Source: Bacteroidales bacterium (GTDB lineage Bacteria; Bacteroidota; Bacteroidia; Bacteroidales; F082). Taken from it: a stretch of 64,000 nucleotides of DNA. The stretch lies in the NCBI GenBank assembly GCA_028704385.1, contig JAQVLA010000016.1, positions 1 through 64,000 of the forward strand, read 5' to 3'. A model generated the notes under the pieces. That model ran no database searches and was not told where the DNA came from. It saw nothing but the letters and a program-made list of their open reading frames with translations. A program made the position numbers and the translations under genes. Shown piece after piece: positions 42,544 to 52,899 of this stretch (within the stretch, counting starts at the first letter, position 1; each line of letters starts with the position of its first letter).

Positions 42544-44082
42544 TTACCAGTTGACTTCGATGATTTGGAAGTTTTTGGCCTGGTAGGCTTCGATGACTGT
42601 TTTTCGGGCTGTTTGTGCTTCTTCGAGGGTGTGATAGCCGTTGGTAATGATATTTCCCTGGTCAATCATACCCCAACTGGGATAGGTTTGTCGGATGAGC
42701 GGGTTGAAGATGTTTTCCATTTCGTAGGCTGCCTTGGGTTTTTTGATGGGACTTATGAAGGTGAAATATTCTTTTGTTCCTGTTTCTAAAAGATCGCTGT
42801 AGGTGGAGGAATAAACGAAATAGTAAATAGGCCTGCGTCTTTCGGGCACAACAGTTTGGTTGTTCCATATGTCTTCGGCAGGTTCTTCGGCATCTGCTTG
42901 TGCTGTGGTCTGAGTGGCTTGTTGCCTGCCATTGTTCCGGTAGATACGGGTATGGAAGCTGAAGTCGGCAGCCATGCCAGAGATCAGGATGTCGAGGTCG
43001 CCATCCAGATCGAAGTCGCCCCATTCGCCATCGCTCATGTAAAGTGGTATAAGGTTGGCTTCAATATCTGTGAATCCTTGCCGCCGATCGTTACGATAAA
43101 CTTTAGATACAGCACCCATTGCTGTTTCTCCGCTGATGAGCAGGTCCATATCTCCATCGGCATCCATGTCGGCCCAGTGTGCAAAGCCTGAACGTATAGC
43201 GACAAAAGGCGTTTGAACCGGACTGAATCCCTTATCACGGTCGTTGCGGTAAAGTCTGGTCACGAGCTTTCCATTATCCATTTCGCCCATAATCAACACA
43301 TCCTGATCACCATCGTTATCTACATCAGCACACGCTATTGCACTGTTTTTTACAGGGATAAAACCTGCTTCTTCGCGGATGAAGCCTTCAGAGGTATTGC
43401 GATAAAGCAGGCTGGCAGCCCTGCCGTTTTCATTTATTCCACTTAAAATCAGATCAGGGCGGCCATCAAGGTTGAAATCAATCCAGCAGGCATCACCCCG
43501 ATGGAGGGCAGTGATTCCTGTTTGTATGAGTTTAAATCCACTGCTTCTGTCGTTTTGGTAGAGCAGGGTTCGCGGGCCATTGATGCCTTCGCCTGTGATC
43601 AGTATGTCGGTGTCGCCATCGCCATCATAGTCGGCGAGGGAAACGGCACCATCGCGCAGGCCTTCGAAGTTTTGACCAGAAGGTGTAAAGCCACCAGAAG
43701 TGTTTCCGTTAAATATTTTAGCCATGCGTCTGCCGTCGGATAGTTCGCCCATCACAAAGAGGTCGCTGATGCCATCGAGGTTGAAGTCGGCCTGATCGAA
43801 ATCGCCCCGATAGAAAGCCGGAATGTTGTGGTTTATTGCTGTAAAGTTGTTATTTCGCAGATTGCGGTAGATAAGGCTTTGCAGGTTGCTGTGATCATTA
43901 TTGAAGAATTCGCCAGCGACAAACACATCGAGATCACCATCACGGTCGGGATCGATCCATCCGCTGCTGCTTTCGGCTACTCCGGTGAGTCCTGCACGGA
44001 TATCGGTAAAGGTCTGTGCCTTGAGTATTGTGCCTCCAAGCAGAAGGGATATGGTGATTGTGATGAAAATACGCATAACCAT
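42544..44082 (-). CDS. Secreted FG-GAP/VCBS-repeat protein
   Basis: About 512 residues from the ATG at 44082 (MVMRIFITITISLLLGGTIL, signal peptide); the frame to 44160 adds residues without homology. Seven or so repeats of the type DYDGDGDTDILITGE, DFNLDGRPDLILSG, DVDNDGDQDVLIMGE and DMDADGDMDLLISGE form a calcium-binding beta-propeller. A distinct C-terminal domain (about the last 100 residues, with GYHTLEEAQTARKTVIEAYQ) may anchor or bind a partner. Probably periplasmic or surface-exposed. Confidence 0.85.
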   Translation of the reverse strand: MVMRIFITITISLLLGGTILKAQTFTDIRAGLTGVAESSSGWIDPDRDGDLDVFVAGEFFNNDHSNLQSLIYRNLRNNNFTAINHNIPAFYRGDFDQADFNLDGISDLFVMGELSDGRRMAKIFNGNTSGGFTPSGQNFEGLRDGAVSLADYDGDGDTDILITGEGINGPRTLLYQNDRSSGFKLIQTGITALHRGDACWIDFNLDGRPDLILSGINENGRAASLLYRNTSEGFIREEAGFIPVKNSAIACADVDNDGDQDVLIMGEMDNGKLVTRLYRNDRDKGFSPVQTPFVAIRSGFAHWADMDADGDMDLLISGETAMGAVSKVYRNDRRQGFTDIEANLIPLYMSDGEWGDFDLDGDLDILISGMAADFSFHTRIYRNNGRQQATQTTAQADAEEPAEDIWNNQTVVPERRRPIYYFVYSSTYSDLLETGTKEYFTFISPIKKPKAAYEMENIFNPLIRQTYPSWGMIDQGNIITNGYHTLEEAQTARKTVIEAYQAKNFQIIEVNW

Positions 44083-44232
44083 TTTTTTGGTTTGACCTGA
44101 TGGTTTTATAGGCAGCCCGAGCTGATGTGCAATATTAGACAGATTGGCGTGGATATGCAAGAAAAGTTGTCGTAGTCACAACATACACCGAGCTACACCG
44201 AGTTAACGGGTTAATGGGGTTTGTGCATTTTG

Positions 44233-47200
44233 TTATTCTTTGATATTGAGCCTTAATCCTTTGGTGTTGCTGCCAAATTCAGGGGCGTAGTAAGATTGTA
44301 TTTCTGCAAAGCCTCCGCTGAAATGGCCTGCTTGTTCAACTTTAAGTTCGAGCTGTAGCTGGAATCTGCCTTTTGGCAGCTTGTCAATAAAGAAGTCAGT
44401 TCCGGAATCATCGTGGCTTTGGTAGTAGCTCAGTCCATCGCGGTATTGGTAACCCGACAATTGTGTTAATGGTTCTGCTGCTGCTGCACGATGATGGCGC
44501 AATTGCACATACTCCATCTCACGATCGGATTGAATCCGGATCTGCACTAGAAGTTTATCTCCAACGCTCAAACCTTCGTTTAAGTAAGGAATAAATTGTT
44601 GCTTCCCGTTTATGATCCGCTTCACAAAAATCTGCTGCGTCACTCTGAGTGGGTTATCTGTAGCGTCAATCTGATCGGCATCCTGAACGAATCCATGGAA
44701 CAATGCTCCCCACAAAAACTGATCGTTTGGATTGATGATTTTAATACGCAAACTGTCGTTCAAAAAATGATACTCGTGCAAACTGAGTTTAAAAAATCCG
44801 GTGCCACTTTCCTGTTGTGGCAGCTTCACTGCTTTATCGTTGATAAAAATTTCAGGTGGCTGTGTAGCAGCTAACCAGTTTGTTCCGGGAATCAGCAGGG
44901 CGTAAATAGCTTCGGCAGTTGAACGGTTGTTGTTCCAACTGTTTGTGCGCTTGTGCGACAGCAGCCACTGGCGCATCTGATCAATTATGGTATCATCTGC
45001 GGCCAAGGCCTTATAAGCAGCAATAATTATGCTTTGATCTTCAATATTTTGAGCATTGATGCGTGCATAAGGATTATTGATCCAGTATCTGCCTAATTCC
45101 GGATTATATAAAGATCTTTCGCTCAGCGATTTAAGTATGTCTGTTGCAACTTGTTTACGACCGTTGCGATGCAGCACCAAAATGGCAATAGCCTGATTGC
45201 CAGCACTTAATTTGAGCCAGTCTTTCTCAATATGACCAAGGAAGAATCGAGCCGCATCATCCTGATCTCCTTCGGGAGCTACGATCCAGTTGAAGCTAAG
45301 CGCATACAGATCATTAAGATGGGTGCTGCTCAACGTATATTCTTCCAAACGCTTTTTCTCGCGTATCTTAACATAATCTTTTGTCATTTCACCAGCGATA
45401 AAAGCGTGGGCTTTACGACTCATCTGGCTGATCTGGCGTTGTGATTTTGCATCAAGGCGACTTTCGTTGATTCCCAACATTTCAAGCTTGCCAAACCCCT
45501 CGAGCAGGGTGCGCGTGATGAAACGGCTTTCGTGCATGCCTTCGAACCAGGGCCAGGCACCGTTGGGCAGTTGCAGTTGTTGCAGCTTATCGAGGCTGTT
45601 GTTCACTTCGTAAGTAAGCCGGTTGAGGTTGAAGAGTTCGATGAGCTGTGCTTTTTGAGCTGCATCTGCTTCGGCAGCGGATAACCAGGGTGTTTGGTTG
45701 ATGGCCAGAGATTTGAGTTCCGGATTCTTTTCAAGTTGTGCCCATAAGGTCTCCGGATTTTCAGTCTGCCAGCGTTGAATCGTTGCCTTCAATTGCGGAA
45801 TTTCGTCAGCTAAATATCCAGCTAACAGATTGGTATATAAACGATAAAACTCCTGATCGGCATTTCTGGATTTAGATTCTGCCAGATAGGGCAAGGACTG
45901 TATGGCAAACCAAATGGGATTGGGTGTAACTTGCAATTGCAATTGAGTGGTTTTGAAATCGTTGATCGGTTTTGCCATGGCGAATGACTTTTGAGTATTT
46001 CCTTCAACGGTGATGGCCAGCCGATTGGTGATGATTTTTTTGCGTGTAAGCACAGGCACCAGCTTTTGTTCGGCATCGGTATAAGTGCCTGCTGTGGCAC
46101 TGAATTTAAGAGCCAGTAATCCGGGCAAGGTATTCAGCCTGAGCCGCCAACTGAGCATGATGCTTTGTCCGGGTTGAAGTTTGACAATTGGTTTTCTGTC
46201 GGTATCAGCAAGCAGATCAAGTGATTGCAGACTGGTGGCATCCATCACCTCGAGCCTGGCAATGCCTGTAACCACTTCATCACCTGTATTCACAATACGT
46301 GCTGTGATGCGGGCACTATCGCCTTCGTAATAAAAACGTGGCGTATTTCCCATGATCATCAGGGGTTTGCTGCTTTTGAATTCTTTTGTCAACAAGCCAG
46401 TATTCAGGTTTTTGTCGTGTGCCAACAGCATCAGTTTCCATCGGGTGAGGGCATCGGGTGTTGTAAATTCCAGGCGGGCGATTCCTTCCTCATCGCTTAT
46501 CAGCTGTGGATAGAAGAAGGCCGTTTCGCTGAAGTTGGTGCGCAGGGGAGGGGGCGTTGTTTGCTGTGCATTTGGTGATTCGTTTTTTGGCGGGACTTCA
46601 TCTGAAGTACTTAATTGTTCAGTTATAGGTAAAAGGTTTTCCTGTTCACCTAGCACCATATCAAAAACTTCTCCTTGTTGATGGACCTGTCTTAGCTTAA
46701 ACCTATCATCAAAATAGCCTCTCAAGCCAAAATAGTTAATTTCGGGCAGTGACACAGGAGTTGGATAATCAAAATGAGGATGTGAAGGGTTGAGGTAGCT
46801 GCTTCCGGTGCGGAAAAAGCCACGATCAACAGACCAGCTTCTGGCGTTTGGCAAGTTGGGCAGCAGATTGAAATTCCAATGGTGAGGCATGATTTGATCA
46901 AGAGAGGCATCGTACATAGCGGCTAAAAGTTCGGCCTGAATTCCCTTTTTCTTTGCATTGCGGATGATGAGTTCCCAGCTTTCTTTTGCACCGGGGCTCA
47001 ACTGGTCGCGAAGCGTGAGTAGCTCAATTTCCAGTTTGCGGTTATCGAAAGGCACTTCAAGGGATTGATTTTCGGTGAACACCCTTCCATAGCGTACCAT
47101 CACTGCCTGGAAGTTCAGCTTGCCACGATCAGCTTCCTGTACGGTGTAGGAAATTTGTTGTTGCTTGCGATCCAGTTTGAGCCACTGACTGAAGCGGATT

Positions 47201-50200
47201 GTATCACCAGCATAAATTTCGACCAATATGCGTGAATCCGGCGCGTCAGTTCCAAAAGTAAAATGAATTAGCTCGCCGGGCTGTGCTTTTGGGGTGCTCA
47301 GTGAGGTTACAAATAATTGTCCGGGTAATGCATTATTGGAATTAGCCTTAAACAAGCTGAAAAGGGTTTCATTTTCAACAGTTTCGCTAAAATGATCTTT
47401 GGCTTCCATCACCAGAAAATACTCCCCTGTTGCCCAGTTTTTTGCCACTTCCGGAAATAGATTGGTATCACCCTTTACCTGAATGCTATCCGCATAAACA
47501 AGGGTTTTGAAACGTTCATCAGGACTTTTTGGGTAAAAATTCCAGCGGGGGAATAACATTTTCAGGCTATCCTCAGTTAAAAGCCGGCGATCGTTGAGAG
47601 CCATTAAAATGTCGGGTTCGAAACCAGCTTCTTGCTCAAGTTTGTAAAATTTCCTGACAACCAGGGCTTCGGCAGCTTCATTTTGCAGGTTTCGTGCCTG
47701 AAGCTGATAGGTATTAAGTTTTTGCTGGTCGGCAAGGATATTTAGGTTTGTCTGCAGCTGAAGTGCCTGATAAGAAGCCGGGAGCATCAAAGAGGCTGAC
47801 TGCATTTCGCCTTGCTTGTCGATGATTTCGGCGGTGATGATAAAATGGAAAAATGGCTGCTGCCGAGCTTTTGTTCCTGGCGTTGGAGTAAGCTCAACCG
47901 GAATAGTAAATTTTCCTTCACTATCAGTGATTGTATTTCCCGACCCGATGATTGTAGATTGCTCCATTATAGGCGGAATGCCCCACCAATGGCGCAGAAC
48001 GGGATAGAAAAGCCGTCGTTCGATGGTGTAGCGGGCTGTAACGCTATCCAGCGGGAATCCGGCAAAGGCGCGGGCTTCAGCCTGAAGCCTGAGGTTTTCG
48101 CCCAGCTTATATTGTGTATCAGGATTTTCAATTTTAACTTCAAACTCAGGGCGTTTGTAGGCTTCCACATTAAAGCTTGTTGAGCCATGCCGGCTGCGCA
48201 GGGTATAGCGACCATTGAGCCCTTGCTGAGGCAAAACAAAGCGGCCTTCAAAACTACCGTAGTCGTTGGTAGCAAGTGATAAGGTGCTTATCAGCTGATT
48301 GTTTGCGTCGCGCAATTCTACATCACTTTTTACTGAGGTTGGGATCGCATAATCGCCTGAAGTTTTTTCGAGGGTAATGCCTTTGAAGTAAACTGTTTGG
48401 CCCGGCCTGTAAATAGCTCTGTCAGTAAAAAACCAGGTTTTGGTAAGTTGTCGTTCAGGTCGTTTGGTGTAAAGGTCGAAATAATTGTTGCTGTAAAGCT
48501 TATCATCTTTATAGCTCAGTTCAACATAAAAGCTTTGATTCTTGGGCAGTCCGGAATGCTGATCAACGGTAAATCGCCCATTTTTGTCCGTATAGGCGGT
48601 ATGGAAGTTTTCGATGCGGTATGCTCTTTTATTGTAGTCGTAAGTGCGAATCATCAGCCGTGCTTCGGCATTTTTGATAGCTTCACCGGTTTCGCGATCG
48701 AGCACATAAAAAACATTATTTTCCGGATTTTGGCGTTCAATAAAACTCAGGCGGCTCACCTGAAAATCAGCATACACAGTGCTTTCGCTTTCAAAATCAG
48801 GGGTGTGCGATGCCAAAACAACATATAATCCTTTTGTGAGGGCAGGCAGGCTGATGATTGACTGATGTTGGTCGTAATCCTGTTCGAAGGGTATGCTGCG
48901 CGACTGCTGCGATATCACTGGCTTTAGGTTAAGCCTTGTAATCTGAGCTTTAAACTCGTTTTCCTGACGTATTTTTGCCAGTTCATCAGAAGCGATTCGG
49001 ATGATTTTCAGGTAAAGCTTTTCTATGTTTTTATACTGAAGTTGTCCCGGTATCGGCTGGTCAGGAAGTGCCACACCATCAAGGTTTAGCAAAAGGTGCC
49101 TGGTGAGAATAGCGTTTTTGATGCTTTTGCAACGCACACTTCCACTACTTTCAGGAAAATTTGTGATTGCTTGTTCGCACAATTTCAGTGCTTTGGCCTT
49201 GTTGCCTTTGAAGGCAGAATCCGGATTGTTGTTTTGTTGATCTATTAATAGCTGTGCCAGCGAGGCAAAGGCTTCGGTTGATTCGGGTTTGCCGTCGAGG
49301 AATTTGATAATTGATTGAAGTGCCTGCTGATACAAATCGGCAGCCTCCAAGGTGGAGTCGGTAAGTTCGTAAACCAATTGTAATCTTTGCAGATCGTTGT
49401 GCACATAGGCAGTTAAATGTTTGCGGCTGAGGTTGTTGCGTAACAGGGGCTGCATCAACCGGAGGGCTTTTACTGACGGGTTATCGCTTTTGGGCAGCTT
49501 TGCCAGGGCAAAATCAGGAGCCGGAAGCCAGCCAATCTGATCAGTTTGTTCGGGTGCGGGTTGAGGTGGGTTAAGGCCGGCATCAGCATTAAGGTAAAAG
49601 CTGAGTGCTCGTTGTGTAAGTAAATCAAACAGGGTAGGAATTCGGTCGATGGACTCTGACTCAGTATTGCTGAGGATGATTTTGTAATTTGCCAGTGGAA
49701 TGGTATCAAAGGCATTGAAGGGAGGCAACGAAGCCAGATAATGATATTGGATGGTATCGCGCAGTTGACTGAGGGTCCAGCGTTCAGGCTCCTCCGTATT
49801 TTCGCCGGGCAGATCAGGTCGCTCCAGTAAAATATAGCGGTTTTGTTGGTAATAACGCTTGTATTGCTCGGCGATGATACTGTGCAAGAGGACTTTCGAT
49901 GGCTTGCTAAGCTGAGACAAAAACTCCTTGGCAAAATTTATGGAAGTGGTTGTGGGAGCTTCGGTTGTATGCTCAAACACCTTGAACTGATAGATAATTG
50001 TCTTGAGAAGTTGCGGCTCATTTAGTTGGTTTATTGCCTGTTGCCGTATTTGCTCAATCGTTTGAGCAGCGGTCTTGGGCAGTCCTTTTTCGAAGTTTTC
50101 CTCGACAGATTTCCAGGCTTTATCGTAATCATATTGCTGAGGAGCGCTAAAACTTTGCTGGGTAAAAGCTATAAGGATAATTGTTATCAGGTAGCTGAGA

Positions 50201-50220
50201 AGGACGAAACGCGATTTCAT
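44233..50220 (-). CDS. Alpha-2-macroglobulin family protein lacking the thioester site
   Basis: 1995 residues with an N-terminal signal peptide (FVLLSYLITIILIAFTQQ). A long N-terminal helical/TPR-like part (to about residue 450) is followed by MG domains with RPGQTVYFKGITLEKTSGDY (MG2), a bait-region-like low-complexity stretch near ESPNAQQTTPPPLRTN, and the A2M block DEEGIARLEFTTPDALTRWK. At the thioester position the usual CxEQ is replaced by RNADQEFYRLY, so no thioester can form. The helical thioester-domain scaffold continues (LQLPNGAWPWFEGMHESRFI). Bacterial relatives are periplasmic protease traps or, in this phylum, very large uncharacterised surface proteins. Confidence 0.92.
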   Translation of the reverse strand: MKSRFVLLSYLITIILIAFTQQSFSAPQQYDYDKAWKSVEENFEKGLPKTAAQTIEQIRQQAINQLNEPQLLKTIIYQFKVFEHTTEAPTTTSINFAKEFLSQLSKPSKVLLHSIIAEQYKRYYQQNRYILLERPDLPGENTEEPERWTLSQLRDTIQYHYLASLPPFNAFDTIPLANYKIILSNTESESIDRIPTLFDLLTQRALSFYLNADAGLNPPQPAPEQTDQIGWLPAPDFALAKLPKSDNPSVKALRLMQPLLRNNLSRKHLTAYVHNDLQRLQLVYELTDSTLEAADLYQQALQSIIKFLDGKPESTEAFASLAQLLIDQQNNNPDSAFKGNKAKALKLCEQAITNFPESSGSVRCKSIKNAILTRHLLLNLDGVALPDQPIPGQLQYKNIEKLYLKIIRIASDELAKIRQENEFKAQITRLNLKPVISQQSRSIPFEQDYDQHQSIISLPALTKGLYVVLASHTPDFESESTVYADFQVSRLSFIERQNPENNVFYVLDRETGEAIKNAEARLMIRTYDYNKRAYRIENFHTAYTDKNGRFTVDQHSGLPKNQSFYVELSYKDDKLYSNNYFDLYTKRPERQLTKTWFFTDRAIYRPGQTVYFKGITLEKTSGDYAIPTSVKSDVELRDANNQLISTLSLATNDYGSFEGRFVLPQQGLNGRYTLRSRHGSTSFNVEAYKRPEFEVKIENPDTQYKLGENLRLQAEARAFAGFPLDSVTARYTIERRLFYPVLRHWWGIPPIMEQSTIIGSGNTITDSEGKFTIPVELTPTPGTKARQQPFFHFIITAEIIDKQGEMQSASLMLPASYQALQLQTNLNILADQQKLNTYQLQARNLQNEAAEALVVRKFYKLEQEAGFEPDILMALNDRRLLTEDSLKMLFPRWNFYPKSPDERFKTLVYADSIQVKGDTNLFPEVAKNWATGEYFLVMEAKDHFSETVENETLFSLFKANSNNALPGQLFVTSLSTPKAQPGELIHFTFGTDAPDSRILVEIYAGDTIRFSQWLKLDRKQQQISYTVQEADRGKLNFQAVMVRYGRVFTENQSLEVPFDNRKLEIELLTLRDQLSPGAKESWELIIRNAKKKGIQAELLAAMYDASLDQIMPHHWNFNLLPNLPNARSWSVDRGFFRTGSSYLNPSHPHFDYPTPVSLPEINYFGLRGYFDDRFKLRQVHQQGEVFDMVLGEQENLLPITEQLSTSDEVPPKNESPNAQQTTPPPLRTNFSETAFFYPQLISDEEGIARLEFTTPDALTRWKLMLLAHDKNLNTGLLTKEFKSSKPLMIMGNTPRFYYEGDSARITARIVNTGDEVVTGIARLEVMDATSLQSLDLLADTDRKPIVKLQPGQSIMLSWRLRLNTLPGLLALKFSATAGTYTDAEQKLVPVLTRKKIITNRLAITVEGNTQKSFAMAKPINDFKTTQLQLQVTPNPIWFAIQSLPYLAESKSRNADQEFYRLYTNLLAGYLADEIPQLKATIQRWQTENPETLWAQLEKNPELKSLAINQTPWLSAAEADAAQKAQLIELFNLNRLTYEVNNSLDKLQQLQLPNGAWPWFEGMHESRFITRTLLEGFGKLEMLGINESRLDAKSQRQISQMSRKAHAFIAGEMTKDYVKIREKKRLEEYTLSSTHLNDLYALSFNWIVAPEGDQDDAARFFLGHIEKDWLKLSAGNQAIAILVLHRNGRKQVATDILKSLSERSLYNPELGRYWINNPYARINAQNIEDQSIIIAAYKALAADDTIIDQMRQWLLSHKRTNSWNNNRSTAEAIYALLIPGTNWLAATQPPEIFINDKAVKLPQQESGTGFFKLSLHEYHFLNDSLRIKIINPNDQFLWGALFHGFVQDADQIDATDNPLRVTQQIFVKRIINGKQQFIPYLNEGLSVGDKLLVQIRIQSDREMEYVQLRHHRAAAAEPLTQLSGYQYRDGLSYYQSHDDSGTDFFIDKLPKGRFQLQLELKVEQAGHFSGGFAEIQSYYAPEFGSNTKGLRLNIKE

Positions 50221-50437
50221 AAGTGTTGATTTGAAATTTCTGCTAAATTAACAAAAAGCAGGCCAGAATGGGAAGGTCTGAAGGTCTGAAAGTCGGAAGG
50301 TCTGAAAGTCTGAAAGTCGAAGGTCTGAAAGTCTGAAAGTCTGAAGGTCTGAAGTTCAGTGCAGCCATAAATTATTAGTTTTAGTAAAATTGTGCTAATC
50401 GCTAATATTCAGAAGCTGATAGACCTGCAATTACTGC
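50221..50437. repeat. Spacer with AGTCTGAAAGTCGGAAGG words
   Basis: 50270-50353 consists of GGTCTGAAAGTCGGAAGG words; the remaining bases show nothing recognisable. It separates the MBL hydrolase stop and the alpha-2-macroglobulin start. Confidence 0.75.
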
Positions 50438-51283
50438 TTAGGCAATAAAATCACTTAACAGGCCGCTGTTTTTTACGCGGACGCCTTTTGGGGTATCGTG
50501 AAGTGCACAGGCTTCGTTGTAAAGGTCGTGTTCGAGGAATAAGATGTAATCATTTTCGAGGGCTTCGGCATAGAAGCGTTCTTTGTCGTGGAGTGTTTCG
50601 AGGGGTTTGGTATCGTAGGCCATGATCCAGGGCATGGGAATGTGAGCTGCCGAGGGCATTAGGTCGGCCATAAAGACAACTGTTTTGCCGTTGTATTGGA
50701 TATGTGGAATTACCTGGCCTTCGGTGTGTCCGTTATACAGTTTAAAGGTGATGTTGGGGATGTATTCACCTTCTTCTTCAATCAGTTTGAGCCGGCCGCT
50801 TTCCTGGATGGGGAGAATATTTTCCTTGAGATAGGAAGCTTCTTCGCGGCGGTTGGGGTTGGTAGCCCAGTCGAACTGCTGACGGCTGGTCCAGTAGGTA
50901 GCATTGGGGAAAGCCAGCTCAAAGCCGGTTTTGTCGGCATTCCAGTTTACGCTACCTCCGCAATGGTCGAAATGCATGTGGGTGATCACCATATCGGTGA
51001 TGTCTTCCGGGGTGTATCCGGCAGCTTTGAGCGAATTTTCGAGTGTGGCATCACCATTGAGGTGGTAGTGTTTGAGCCATTTTTCGTCTTGTTTGTTGCC
51101 GATGCCGTTATCGATCAGGATGCGGCGGTCGCCATCAACCACCAGCAGGCATCGCATGGCCCAGTTGCAGAGGTTGTTTTCGTCGCAGGGATAAACTTTT
51201 TGCCAGAGTACTTTGGGCACTACACCAAACATGGCACCGCCGTCGAGTTTGAGGTTTCCGGTTTCGATAGGAATGAGTTGCAT
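50438..51283 (-). CDS. Metallo-beta-lactamase-fold hydrolase
   Basis: 281 residues. THMHFDHCGG (101-110) is the HxHxDH metal motif, with ILIDNGIG before it, YNGHTEGQVIPHIQYNGK after it and FLEHD near the end. It belongs to the lactonase-like group (AttM/AiiA neighbourhood), but the substrate is not predictable. No signal peptide, so cytoplasmic. Repeat tracts flank it on both sides. Confidence 0.88.
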   Translation of the reverse strand: MQLIPIETGNLKLDGGAMFGVVPKVLWQKVYPCDENNLCNWAMRCLLVVDGDRRILIDNGIGNKQDEKWLKHYHLNGDATLENSLKAAGYTPEDITDMVITHMHFDHCGGSVNWNADKTGFELAFPNATYWTSRQQFDWATNPNRREEASYLKENILPIQESGRLKLIEEEGEYIPNITFKLYNGHTEGQVIPHIQYNGKTVVFMADLMPSAAHIPMPWIMAYDTKPLETLHDKERFYAEALENDYILFLEHDLYNEACALHDTPKGVRVKNSGLLSDFIA

Positions 51284-51655
51284 GGTTATCTTGTGTTATG
51301 AGTTTTACTTTTTGAGGGACAAAGTTAAGGGAAAAGAGCCAAGGAAAAAGAGCCAAGTAAAAAGGCAAAAGGAAAAAGTTGTTGGTGATTCGTAACAGGA
51401 ATAGAAAACGAAAATAATGATTTATAAGTTTATACTAGCCAAAAGCTAAAGGCCAAAAGCTAAAGGCCAAAAGACAAGAGCCAGGGAAAAAGAGCCAGGG
51501 AAAAAGAGCCAGGGAAAAAGAGCCAGGGAAAAAGAGCCAGGGAAAAAGAGCCAGGGAAAAAGAGCCAGGGAAAAAGAGCCAAGGAAAAGACACTATTTTG
51601 TGGAACAAGGGTTAAAGTGCTTTAAATCTCAAAAATTGAAAATAAGCTGAATTGT
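51284..51655. repeat. Word repeats including seven perfect 14-bp tandem copies
   Basis: GAGCCAAGGAAAAAGAGCC words (51330-51380), GCTAAAGGCCAAAAGC words (51438-51478), then AGCCAGGGAAAAAG seven times without change (51479-51576) and one degenerate copy. The perfect identity suggests recent expansion. The final 65 bp before the ATPase stop show nothing. Confidence 0.9.
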
Positions 51656-52840
51656 TTAAAACAGATTAATAGGATTGATGGTCAGAAATTCTTCCCAGGG
51701 TATGCCACTTTTGCCTATAAGAAGTAATTTATTGGGATTGAATTGTTTTTTGAATGCGCTCATGCCTGTGGTGAGCGTTTCTGATCCGGTTTTTACTTCT
51801 ATTGCAATGATTTGGCCAGCTTTTTCCAAAACAAAATCAATCTCATCGTTACGATGACGCCAATAATAAATTTTGAAACCGGCTGTTTGGGCCTCATTAA
51901 TCAAATGGGCTCCAATGGCAGATTCAACAAACCGACCCCATTGTGCAGGTTTTTGAAGCATTGCAGTGAGATTTTCCGGACGCAATGCACTGATAAATGC
52001 ATTGTTATACACCTGAAATTTTGGGCTGGAGGCTCTTTTCCGAATGATATCAGCTGCATATTTTTCTATTCCCGCAAGCAAACCGGCCGTATTGAGCAGC
52101 GACAGATAGTGTGATAAAGTTGTTGAATTGCCTGCATCTTGTAGTTGACCGAGTATTTTTGTGAAGGATAAAATCTGACCGGAATAAGTGCAGCCCATTT
52201 CAAACAGTCTTTTCATGAGGGCTGGTTTATCAACCCGTGTAAGCATAAGAATATCTTTAGAAATACTTGTTTCGATGATGCTGTTCAGGATGTATTCTTT
52301 CCAACGTTTTTCGTCTGTTATTAAAGGAGCAGCCCCCGGATACCCACCAAACCAAACATATTGCACACTGTTAAAGCCAAAAGCTTTTTCCATTTCATTG
52401 AAAGACCAGTGACCGATGTAACTCGACTCAAAACGTCCGGCTAAGGATTCGGTGAGACCTTGTTGCATGAGTAAACGTGAAGAACCAGCAAGGATCACTT
52501 TAAGGTTTTGTTGCGACCTGGTATCTTCATCCCAAAGTTTTTTAATGGTTTCACTCCAGTTGTTTATTTTTTGAATCTCATCAATTACCAGGATCATTTC
52601 TTCATCAGGTGAATTATTTGCCTGTAATCGGGCTGCTTCCCAAATTTGCTCTATCCAGATGGAGGAAGTAGCTGGCACTGCATCAGCAGTTTCGTACCTG
52701 TGATTACTTTTCAGGTGTTCTAACAGTTGCAAAATCAATGTGGTTTTTCCTGTTTGCCGGGGACCGACAAGGACTTGAATAAAACGTCTGGGTTCAGTTA
52801 ACCTTGCCGCTAATTCGTTGAATATTGGTCTTTTATACAT
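51656..52840 (-). CDS. ATP-binding protein, AAA + DUF4143 (paralogue 4 of 4)
   Basis: 394 residues. Walker A is GPRQTGKTT, Walker B MILVIDEIQKI, and LAGSSRLLMQQGLTESLAGR the sensor segment. The C-terminal YYWRHRNDEIDFVLEKAGQI and IAIEVKTGS form the nuclease-like DUF4143 part with the D..E.K pattern. Upstream there are two TTGAGTAA direct repeats with a 22-bp period (52859-52852 and 52881-52874), reminiscent of the 23-bp repeats before paralogue 3. Confidence 0.88.
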   Translation of the reverse strand: MYKRPIFNELAARLTEPRRFIQVLVGPRQTGKTTLILQLLEHLKSNHRYETADAVPATSSIWIEQIWEAARLQANNSPDEEMILVIDEIQKINNWSETIKKLWDEDTRSQQNLKVILAGSSRLLMQQGLTESLAGRFESSYIGHWSFNEMEKAFGFNSVQYVWFGGYPGAAPLITDEKRWKEYILNSIIETSISKDILMLTRVDKPALMKRLFEMGCTYSGQILSFTKILGQLQDAGNSTTLSHYLSLLNTAGLLAGIEKYAADIIRKRASSPKFQVYNNAFISALRPENLTAMLQKPAQWGRFVESAIGAHLINEAQTAGFKIYYWRHRNDEIDFVLEKAGQIIAIEVKTGSETLTTGMSAFKKQFNPNKLLLIGKSGIPWEEFLTINPINLF

Positions 52841-52851
52841 ACTTTTACAAT

Positions 52852-52881
52852 TTACTCAATAAGCTGCGTAAAATTACTCAA
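52852..52881. promoter_or_regulatory. Two 22-bp-spaced direct repeats upstream of ATPase 4
   Basis: TTACTCAA at 52852-52859 and 52874-52881 (plus strand), the first 12 bp before the start codon. Possible operator; no clear -33/-7 pair recognised. Confidence 0.4.
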
Positions 52882-52899
52882 AATATTGATTGGAGTGGA

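Noticed and set aside
51479..51576. Possible CRISPR array
   Set aside because: The 14-bp units are directly tandem without spacers, and no cas gene is present.
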